Source of the DNA: Methanosarcinales archaeon
GTDB taxonomy: Archaea > Halobacteriota > Methanosarcinia > Methanosarcinales > Methanocomedenaceae
Length of the DNA: 6,742 bases
Reading direction: 5' to 3'
NCBI GenBank assembly: GCA_030666885.1
Contig: DAOUWY010000105.1
Location: forward strand, 1-6,742
The notes under the pieces were generated by a model. It was given only the letters and a program-made list of their open reading frames with translations. It did not search any database and had not been told where the DNA came from. A program made the translations under genes and the position numbers. Positions 1 to 4,901 of the stretch are shown piece by piece. The stretch's first letter is position 1, and every line of letters starts with the position of its first letter.

Positions 1-166
1 AGGCATCATCTGCACCTTTTATGTTATCGACTGGTTGTCTGGATTGTGCCATTTTTTGATCCATTTGTGTGATCTGGATGGATACTGCTGTTGATATCAA
101 TAGGAACAGTATGCCAATTACTGTTAAAGGTACTCTGGCAGATTCGTTTTTCAAAATTTTGAACAT
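1..166 (-). CDS. N-terminal part of a membrane-anchored hypothetical protein, cut by the window edge
   Basis: This short leftward frame begins at an ATG and runs open to the window edge, giving 55 residues with no stop. Residues 1-8 (MFKILKNE) are basic and short. They are followed by SARVPL and one hydrophobic segment at about residues 13-32 (VPLTVIGILFLLISTAVSI), then a polar stretch rich in Gln, Asp and Lys. This is the layout of an N-terminal membrane anchor or uncleaved signal with the bulk of the protein outside the cell. From memory, an ESA(R/Q)VPL-type start followed by one TM segment recurs in Methanosarcinales surface proteins of unknown function, but I cannot confirm the family. 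AGGG lies only 4 nt upstream of the ATG, a weak ribosome site. The gene lies 58 nt after the cofG stop on the same strand and could be the last gene of that cluster. That it is a coding N-terminus is fairly likely; its function is unknown. Confidence 0.6.
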   Translation of the reverse strand, partial: MFKILKNESARVPLTVIGILFLLISTAVSIQITQMDQKMAQSRQPVDNIKGADDA

Positions 167-224
167 TTTTCCCTGGGATAGTGAACTGTGCAAGATATTT
201 ATAATTTCTGGTTTATCCGTATCT

Positions 225-1241
225 TCAGGACCGCCATATTCCGGTTTTCCTATACCCATCATCACCAGCCAGGTGTTGTATCAGGGACTGTATATCTTCA
301 CTGAACCACTCTTGCTTGATGTACTGTGGATAGATTGGGAGACGTTCCCTCAGGACGACATTCCTGCCCACTTTTTGCTTGAGCTGCTCCACTGCCGGCC
401 ATTCATGTTCGGGATTTATGTGATCAATAGTCACAGGAGATATACCACCCAGGTCAGTCGCTCCGTGTTCGATTAGCATCCCAGGTGAAATGAGGTTGGG
501 CGGTACCTGTACAGCCACATCATCAGGAAGTATCTCTCTTGCCAGTTCAACGGTCCTGATCATCTCATCAATGGATGGGGGTAGGTGATGTTCCATTAAC
601 GTACCCGGTTTGGGTGTGAAGTTCTGGATAATGACCTCCTGGATGTGTCTGTATTTCCGGTGCAAGCGGGCAATCAATTCAAGGGATTCGATACGGTCAT
701 ATTCTGTTTCGCCGATACCCACCAGCAGACCTGTGGTAAAAGGTATTTTCAACCTGCCGGCATTTTCAATAGTCTCTAACCTGACCCCGGGTTCCTTGCC
801 TGGGCAGTTACTGTGAGCTGGCAGGATTGCTATCGTCTCAAGCATCAGCCCCATACTGGCATTTAATGGTTTGAGCAGTGCAAGTTCCTCATACGAAAGC
901 ACTCCAGGGTTGCAGTGAGGCAGCAGTCCGGTTTCTATCGCCATGCGGCACAGGTCGAGCAGGTAATCCAGGGTGCAGTCATACCCTATATCCTTAAGCC
1001 GCCTCAAATATCCTGCATCCTCATCAGGACGCTCTCCAAAAGTAAAAAGTGCTTCAGTGCAGCCGCTCTTAGCACCTTTTTTGAGTATTTTCTCAATCCG
1101 GGCCGGTTGCATAATATATGCCTGAAGGTCGTCCGGTTTGCGCCTGAACCCGCAGTAGCCGCAATGATTCCGGCACATGTTGGTAACAGGGATGAATACA
1201 TTCTTAGAATACGTGACCATACGTGAATATTGTGTTTCCAA
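225..1241 (-). CDS. cofG: 7,8-didemethyl-8-hydroxy-5-deazariboflavin synthase subunit CofG (radical SAM)
   Basis: CofG is the radical SAM enzyme that, with CofH, builds F0, the deazaflavin chromophore of coenzyme F420. CofH joins tyrosine to 5-amino-6-ribitylaminouracil and CofG closes the ring. The 338-residue product carries the CX3CX2C cluster motif CRNHCGYC (Cys23, Cys27, Cys30). It also has the CofG-typical stretches EALFTFGERP (63-72), IQNFTPKPGT (205-214), VQVPPNL (244-250) and GGISPVTIDHINPEHEWP (265-282). Length is normal for an archaeal CofG. The start used is TTG at 1241, because AGGTGG (1248-1253) lies 6 nt upstream; the ATG seven codons later (1220) has no ribosome site. The gene follows the RCK gene by 28 nt on the same strand, so co-transcription is likely. 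cofH is not in the window. The identification is secure; CofH is a related radical SAM protein but lacks this motif set. Confidence 0.95.
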   Translation of the reverse strand: METQYSRMVTYSKNVFIPVTNMCRNHCGYCGFRRKPDDLQAYIMQPARIEKILKKGAKSGCTEALFTFGERPDEDAGYLRRLKDIGYDCTLDYLLDLCRMAIETGLLPHCNPGVLSYEELALLKPLNASMGLMLETIAILPAHSNCPGKEPGVRLETIENAGRLKIPFTTGLLVGIGETEYDRIESLELIARLHRKYRHIQEVIIQNFTPKPGTLMEHHLPPSIDEMIRTVELAREILPDDVAVQVPPNLISPGMLIEHGATDLGGISPVTIDHINPEHEWPAVEQLKQKVGRNVVLRERLPIYPQYIKQEWFSEDIQSLIQHLAGDDGYRKTGIWRS

Positions 1242-1247
1242 AAGTTA

Positions 1248-1253
1248 CCACCT
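1248..1253 (-). promoter_or_regulatory. Ribosome-binding site that fixes the TTG start of cofG
   Basis: On the minus strand AGGTGG is followed by a 6-nt spacer (TAACTT) and then TTG at 1241. It matches the core of the archaeal anti-Shine-Dalgarno target. No comparable site precedes the alternative ATG at 1220. Confidence 0.6.
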
Positions 1254-1269
1254 GAAAAAGATTGATATA

Positions 1270-1959
1270 CTATCTGACAAATTTCTCACGGAACCCCTTT
1301 ATCTGTTCCATATTACCAAGTATAGCCAGAGTCATATCCTCCTCGATCACAGAATGAGGGTCAATCTCCGAGCTGGCTTTATCTCCTGCATAAATCCCGA
1401 TCACAGTGCAGCCGATGGTATTGCGCATGTCAATTTCGGCCAGGGTCTTACCTACCAATAATGAGGATGAACTGACTGTATATTTCTCTATCTCAATGCC
1501 CTCGTACATCATTATGGTTTCTTCCCTTAACGGATGGTCATGTGCCAACAGCGCGATTCTCCCCAGCATCTGGCCGGCGATTATGGAAAGCGATGCAACA
1601 TAATCGGCACCTGCTTTGTACATTTTGTCAATGGAATGTATTTCATTTGCCCTGGCCAGAATAACACTATTAGGGTTTAGCTTGCGCGTTACCAGAATGG
1701 CAAAAATAATATCCGGATCAGACTCAAGGGCCATAATGACAGTGGAAGCTCTTTCCACAGCCACTTTTTTAAGTGTGGATTCGGATGCAGCATTCCCTGT
1801 AAGGTGGGTAAAGTCAACATCTTTGAACACTTCTTCATCAGAATCCACTACAACAAAAAGCACCCCGGCCGAAGTCAGGCGTTTTACAACTCTATGTCCT
1901 ACATCACCATATCCCAGTACTATGGTGTGGTTATCTATAAAATTCACTGTTTCATGCAT
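1270..1959 (-). CDS. Stand-alone RCK / TrkA-type potassium regulatory protein
   Basis: This 229-residue soluble protein has one RCK_N (TrkA_N) Rossmann domain, about residues 9-130, and one RCK_C (TrkA_C) domain, about 150-229. The nucleotide motif is intact: TIVLGYGDVG with GxGxxG at 16-21, and VVVDSDEE (36-43) puts Asp39 at the end of the second strand, as in NAD-binding family members. It has no membrane segment. Such proteins form gating rings on potassium channels or Trk/Ktr transporters and sense nucleotides or ions. It is clearly a paralog of the cytosolic half of the upstream channel: shared positions run from NH-I-x-GY through FVVVD-DE, AGA-x-V-x-S, VGI-x-G and GN-EQ-F. The ATG at 1959 has only a weak GGGAT upstream. 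It lies 83 nt after the channel gene, most of it tandem repeat, and 28 nt before cofG. The family is certain; the partner (the adjacent channel or another transporter) is inferred. Confidence 0.88.
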   Translation of the reverse strand: MHETVNFIDNHTIVLGYGDVGHRVVKRLTSAGVLFVVVDSDEEVFKDVDFTHLTGNAASESTLKKVAVERASTVIMALESDPDIIFAILVTRKLNPNSVILARANEIHSIDKMYKAGADYVASLSIIAGQMLGRIALLAHDHPLREETIMMYEGIEIEKYTVSSSSLLVGKTLAEIDMRNTIGCTVIGIYAGDKASSEIDPHSVIEEDMTLAILGNMEQIKGFREKFVR

Positions 1960-1970
1960 TGGTATCCCGT

Positions 1971-2058
1971 CTGTGGTTAATGTGTAAGTTGTCTGTGGTT
2001 AATGTGTAAGTTGTTTGTGGTTAATGTGTAAGTTGTTTGTGGTTAATGTGTAAGTCGT
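1971..2058. repeat. Four tandem copies of a 22-bp repeat between the channel and RCK genes
   Basis: Units lie at 1971-1992, 1993-2014, 2015-2036 and 2037-2058, with no spacer. The shared core on the plus strand is TGTGGTTAATGTGTAAG. Only two positions vary: the first base is C in units 1-2 and T in units 3-4, and unit 4 has C at 2056 where the others have T. Unit 4 overlaps the end of the channel gene: its minus strand encodes the final Arg-Leu-Thr-His and the TAA stop (2043-2045). Units 1-3 are non-coding. Near identity implies recent expansion or homogenisation, probably by replication slippage. The orientation (coding unit first, then copies downstream) suggests the channel gene's 3' end was the template. 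Confidence 0.95.
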
Positions 2059-3041
2059 TTGAATTTCTTCAACTGTTCCTTGTTGCCAACTACTAACAAT
2101 ATTGAATTCCTCTTTATTATATCATATGACCTGATGTTCAGGGACAGTTCGCCTCCCTTCCATATCCCTACAATATTGGCACCTGTCAAATCCCTTATCC
2201 TGGATTCTTTTAGACTCTTATTAAGCAAACTGCTGCCCGGATATATGGGAAACTCTGTGATCTCAAGGTCATCCATGAAAGTGGTACTGTTTGCTATCCT
2301 GTCAGACAGGGGTGCTACGGCCTTGCGTCCAATGAACGAACCAAGCAATGATTTAGGCGATATCACTCTGTTGGCACCAGCATATTTCAAATAATCCGAA
2401 TTGCTTTTATCATTCACGATTGCCAGGATCTCTGTGTTACAGAATTCCTTTGCTGTCAGTATAATACTGGCATTCTTTTCATCATTCTGGTTAGCTATTA
2501 GCAACCTGGCCCTGCATATTCCAGCTGCAGCCAGTACATCCTCTTTACCCAGGTCCCCAAAAATACATGCTATGCCTTCATTTAAAAGTGACCGTATCTG
2601 CCCCTCATCGTCGTCAACTACAACGAATGACTTGTTGTGGTCTTCCAGTTCGTTCACCAGTGATTCGACCATTGTGTTGTAGCCGCATATAATTATGTGG
2701 TTTTCAAGTTTTTTTGGAGCCTGGCTGGGCAGTCCTCCCCTCATCTGTTTATCAATCCACGGCATTACCACGAATGGGAAGAGCAATGCAAAAAACAGTA
2801 CGACGCCGGATAGTGACACAACCATACTGAATATCAATCCAACCGGTGAAGTCATGACCACATCCCCATAGCCAACCGTAGTCATGGTGCATGTCACAAA
2901 ATATATACACTCAATAATGCTGAGCGATTCTCCCTCATAATTTAATTTGATGAACAATGTAATATAGCTGTATAGCAAAACCATCATCAAAAAGAGGAGA
3001 ATATAGTTGTATATGCTCCAGCCCGATTTTTTTTTAATCAT
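2043..3041 (-). CDS. Two-TM potassium channel with C-terminal RCK domain (MthK-like)
   Basis: This 332-residue protein has the full layout of a prokaryotic RCK-gated potassium channel. TM1 is at about residues 11-32, the pore helix at about 41-54, the selectivity filter TVGYGD at 55-60, TM2 at about 68-94, RCK_N at about 113-232 and RCK_C at about 256-332. Four subunits would form a potassium-selective pore in the cell membrane. The first strand of RCK_N reads IIICGYNTMVES: the second and third glycines of GxGxxG are missing (GYNTMV, 120-125), so classical NAD binding is unlikely. MthK, which is calcium-gated, also lacks the motif (recalled, not aligned). The ATG at 3041 is preceded by GTGAT about 8 nt upstream, a partial ribosome site. 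The last four residues and the stop lie in a 22-bp tandem repeat unit. This is the first gene of a leftward cluster that continues with a paralogous RCK protein and cofG. Confidence 0.92.
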   Translation of the reverse strand: MIKKKSGWSIYNYILLFLMMVLLYSYITLFIKLNYEGESLSIIECIYFVTCTMTTVGYGDVVMTSPVGLIFSMVVSLSGVVLFFALLFPFVVMPWIDKQMRGGLPSQAPKKLENHIIICGYNTMVESLVNELEDHNKSFVVVDDDEGQIRSLLNEGIACIFGDLGKEDVLAAAGICRARLLIANQNDEKNASIILTAKEFCNTEILAIVNDKSNSDYLKYAGANRVISPKSLLGSFIGRKAVAPLSDRIANSTTFMDDLEITEFPIYPGSSLLNKSLKESRIRDLTGANIVGIWKGGELSLNIRSYDIIKRNSILLVVGNKEQLKKFKRLTH

Positions 3042-3143
3042 ACAGATTCATCACATGAATTGGTATGTGGGAAGATAAATATTATTTATTGTTTTGCAGT
3101 GAACATTTCAATAAGTTTAATGTTCTGTCATGTACTATGAGCA
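3042..3143. promoter_or_regulatory. Divergent promoter region between the channel gene and cofD
   Basis: This 102-nt region separates two start codons facing away from each other. An AT-only stretch, ATAAATATTATTTATT (3075-3090), can be read as a TATA element on either strand. On the minus strand it would give a leader of roughly 15-20 nt that includes the channel's weak ribosome site. On the plus strand a further TTTAA near 3116-3120 sits about 26 nt before the cofD start, the distance expected for a leaderless mRNA, and cofD has no visible ribosome site. The positions are seen; promoter activity is inferred. Confidence 0.45.
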
Positions 3144-4067
3144 ATGATGCTTGTATTATCCGGTGGTACAGGAACACCAAAACTCCTGGGAGGTCTTCGG
3201 CAGCTTGTACCTGATGAAGATATTACTGTTGTGGTTAACACAGCAGAGGATCTGTGGGTCTCGGGTAACCTGGTGTGCCCTGATATTGATACTGTTACCT
3301 ACCTTTTTGCCGGTCTGCTGGATACAGATAAATGGTGGGGTATTGAGGGAGATACGTACAACACCCATGAAGCTCTTGCCTCGGCCGGACATGATGAGGT
3401 GTTGAGGCTGGGGGACAGGGACAGGGGCACTCATATTATGCGCTCGGAGTTTATCAGGCAGGGTGCTTCCCTGACAGAGGCTGTGAACCGGACCGCACGT
3501 ATGCTGGGGGTAGGGGCAAATATATTGCCCATGTGCGATGAACCGGTATCGTCCATGATTACTACTGATGGCGGTAAAGTACATTACCAGGATTTTTGGG
3601 TGGGGCAGCGGGGCAAACCTGGAGTGCTGGGTGTGGAATACCAGGGAGCAGGGAATACTACTATTACAGATGCTATCCGGCAGGTGGTGGAGCGGGAGGA
3701 TAATATTATTATCGGCCCCAGCAATCCCATTACAAGTATAGGGCCAATACTTGCAGTGAAGGGTATGCGGGAACTAATGGGGAGCAAACATGTGGTTGCG
3801 GTCAGTCCTATCATCGGGTGTGAGCCTGTGAGCGGACCTGCTGGCAAGTTGATGAGCGCCTGCGGGTGTGAGGTGTCGTCTAAGGGTGTGATGCAGTGCT
3901 ATGAAGATCTGCTTGATGTGTTTGTGTTGGATGAGCGGGATGGGCAGGGGCAGCGGGATGCGGGGGATATGGATGTAGATGTTGATATGGTAGTTGTCGA
4001 TACTATGATGACCTCGCCTGAAAAGAGTGCTGTGCTGGCAGGAGTGGTGATGGAGCAGTTTGTATAG
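3144..4067 (+). CDS. cofD: 2-phospho-L-lactate transferase CofD
   Basis: CofD transfers the phospholactyl group from lactyl-diphospho-guanosine to F0, giving F420-0 and GMP, the step after F0 synthesis by CofG/CofH. The 307-residue product has the family motifs in order: LSGGTGTPKLL (5-15) near the N-terminus, VVNTAEDLW (30-38) and CPDIDTVTY (45-53), KWWGIEGDT (63-71), LGDRDRGTH (89-97), and IIGPSNPITSIGPIL (189-203). These include the glycine-rich and Asp-rich parts that bind the guanosine substrate and metal. Length is normal. The C-terminal part has an acidic stretch, DMDVDVD (275-281), before the conserved-looking DTMMTSPEKS. Two ATGs are adjacent (3144, 3147); the family usually begins M-(I/L)-VLSGGTG, so 3147 is equally possible. 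There is no clear ribosome site. It is the only rightward gene here, divergent from the channel-RCK-cofG cluster and convergent with hicBA. The identification is secure. Confidence 0.96.
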   Translation: MMLVLSGGTGTPKLLGGLRQLVPDEDITVVVNTAEDLWVSGNLVCPDIDTVTYLFAGLLDTDKWWGIEGDTYNTHEALASAGHDEVLRLGDRDRGTHIMRSEFIRQGASLTEAVNRTARMLGVGANILPMCDEPVSSMITTDGGKVHYQDFWVGQRGKPGVLGVEYQGAGNTTITDAIRQVVEREDNIIIGPSNPITSIGPILAVKGMRELMGSKHVVAVSPIIGCEPVSGPAGKLMSACGCEVSSKGVMQCYEDLLDVFVLDERDGQGQRDAGDMDVDVDMVVVDTMMTSPEKSAVLAGVVMEQFV

Positions 4068-4138
4068 TCAACCTACTTTATAATTAGATATATGGCTTAT
4101 ATTCAACTTCCCGACTTTTATGTTTTAAATCTCGTCCA

Positions 4139-4145
4139 TAAAAAT
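4139..4145 (-). terminator. Possible U-tract terminator after hicA
   Basis: Just past the hicA stop the minus strand reads CATTTTTATGG, a five-T run about 6-12 nt downstream. Euryarchaeal RNA polymerase can terminate on short U-tracts without a hairpin. It is a short run in an AT-rich region, so this is weak. Confidence 0.25.
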
Positions 4146-4150
4146 GAATC

Positions 4151-4375
4151 TCATATCAACTTTGACAGAAATAATTCTCTTTCCATATTTGCCTGTTTCA
4201 TAATTGATATCAGCGTTCCTTTAGCCAATTCTTTATGGTTCGGAACTTTCACGAGCAGTCGTTGGTCTTCATTCCATAAATGAATGTGACTTCCTGTTTG
4301 ACGGTGGACCAGAAAACCAGACTTGGTAAGAACTTTAATAACATCCTTCGCCGAGAGGACTGGTAGTTTGGGTAT
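4151..4375 (-). CDS. hicA: HicA-type mRNA interferase toxin with ATA at the start position
   Basis: HicA toxins are small dsRBD-fold ribonucleases that cleave mRNA and are neutralised by HicB. The 74-codon frame, read from 4375, begins with the family's hallmark (M)PKLPVLSAKDVIKVL. It continues through FLVHRQTGSHIHLW, with the catalytic histidine in GSH at codon 30, then VPNHKELAKGTLISIMKQA, and ends in ELFLSKLI before TGA (4151-4153). It matches family length and every landmark. The codon where Met is expected is ATA, not ATG. The next codons upstream are AAT, AAA and an in-frame TAG (4382-4384), and there is no ATG, GTG or TTG before the core of the domain. Yet GAGGT (4384-4388) stands 8 nt before the ATA, ideal spacing for initiation there. 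The gene overlaps the 3' end of hicB by 41 nt in another frame. It is either translated weakly from AUA or recently silenced. The family is confident; expression is uncertain. Confidence 0.82.
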   Translation of the reverse strand: MPKLPVLSAKDVIKVLTKSGFLVHRQTGSHIHLWNEDQRLLVKVPNHKELAKGTLISIMKQANMERELFLSKLI

Positions 4376-4577
4376 ATTTTTCTACCTCAATATCTAAGAA
4401 TGATATCTTTTGATCCTTCGGGGCGAGGTCCATGAGGACTTGGTAATGTTCTTCAAGTCCTTTTTTTAAGTTTGCAAGCGCTTCCTCTTCAGTCAGTCCC
4501 TGGTCAGCTACATTTGTTACAAGGTCTGCGGCTACGAAATATTTTCCTTCTTTATGAATCCGGATTATTGTTTTCAT
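4335..4577 (-). CDS. hicB: HicB-type antitoxin
   Basis: This 80-residue protein has the HicB partial RNase H fold. MKTIIRIHKEGKYFVAADL (1-19) supplies the first strands, and QGLTEEEALANLKKGLEEHYQ (26-46) is the typical helix found in HicB as QGxTxEEAxxNLKEAxELY. The C-terminal KISFLDIEVEKY supplies the last strand. HicB binds HicA and blocks its active site. The last 14 residues (67-80) lie in the overlap with hicA and read as a tail without known features. No helix-turn-helix or ribbon-helix-helix domain is evident, so autoregulation by DNA binding is not assured. The order here is antitoxin first, toxin second. The ATG at 4577 has no clear ribosome site, but a TATA box at 4601-4608 is placed for a leaderless transcript. 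Pairing with the adjacent HicA homolog makes the call firm. Confidence 0.85.
   Translation of the reverse strand: MKTIIRIHKEGKYFVAADLVTNVADQGLTEEEALANLKKGLEEHYQVLMDLAPKDQKISFLDIEVEKYTQTTSPLGEGCY
4384..4388 (-). promoter_or_regulatory. Ribosome-binding site of hicA inside hicB
   Basis: On the minus strand GAGGT is followed by 8 nt (AGAAAAAT) and the ATA codon at 4375 that begins the HicA homology. It lies within the hicB reading frame, so hicA translation is probably coupled to hicB. This site is the main argument that 4375 is the true initiation point. Confidence 0.55.
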
Positions 4578-4579
4578 AT

Positions 4580-4593
4580 GTACATCTTTGTAC
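4580..4593. promoter_or_regulatory. Short inverted repeat at the predicted hicB transcription start
   Basis: GTACA and TGTAC form perfect 5-bp arms around TCTT, lying between the TATA box and the hicB ATG. A site here could block RNA polymerase and so act as an operator for HicBA autoregulation. The arms are short and could be chance; HicB shows no recognisable DNA-binding domain. Confidence 0.25.
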
Positions 4594-4600
4594 TGCGCAA

Positions 4601-4608
4601 GATATAAA
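4601..4608 (-). promoter_or_regulatory. TATA box of the hicBA operon, placed for a leaderless mRNA
   Basis: The minus strand reads TTTATATC, one base from the archaeal consensus TTTATATA. Its centre is about 27-28 nt upstream of the hicB ATG, so transcription would begin at or within a few nt of the start codon. The lack of a good ribosome site before hicB fits this. Confidence 0.6.
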
Positions 4609-4901
4609 GTTTACACCATACTTTCATCGGTAATATTGTTGAGTTACTGGCACTGTAGCAGATGTAATGAAGCCTGAACAAACCTGTTCTGACAACCACA
4701 CCCCGCCCCCTTATCTGTGAGACTTTTTATTATTTCCTGATTACTATGCATTACGATTTATAGATTTCGCAAACTATATATAATTGGTCCTGGCATTTTC
4801 AGAACAAATTAAAAAATCTCTACAAAAATATCGGAACTGGCAAAGACCCACAAACTGCTATTAAAATATTCATTGAATACATCAAGTTCTGTTTTGATAC
4901 A
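4609..4901. other. Intergenic region between hisD and hicB
   Basis: No gene with a normal start is supported here. Contents seen: a GC-rich block (ACACCCCGCCCCC, 4698-4710) in otherwise AT-rich sequence; an AT run (ACTATATATAATT, 4773-4785) usable as a TATA element on either strand; and a plus-strand frame open from 4764 to the TAA at 4908-4910. That frame has no ATG, GTG or TTG, and its 48 codons include NKLKNLYKNIG and TAIKIFIEYIKF. It might be a gene remnant, but I do not recognise it. No convincing terminator for hisD is visible. Confidence 0.5.

Noticed and set aside
69..476. 135-codon plus-strand frame over the cofG 3' end
   Set aside because: It is antisense to the well-supported cofG gene and to the start of the partial membrane protein, and its translation shows no domain pattern.
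1971..2058. Tandem repeat as a CRISPR array
   Set aside because: Units are 22 bp and contiguous with no spacers, so it is a plain tandem repeat.
3156..3584. 142-codon minus-strand frame
   Set aside because: It is antisense to the most conserved part of cofD.
4092..4283. 63-codon plus-strand frame starting at ATG
   Set aside because: It lies antisense to hicA, whose minus-strand translation matches the HicA family throughout; the plus-strand product has no recognisable features.
4676..4689. GAACA/TGTTC inverted repeat between hisD and hicB
   Set aside because: Five-base arms are common by chance, and the site is about 100 nt from the nearest start codon with no promoter element beside it.
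4698..4710. G-rich minus-strand block (GGGGGCGGGGTGT) as a possible G-quadruplex
   Set aside because: Only two runs of four or more G are present, with short G pairs after them, so a stable three-layer structure is not supported.
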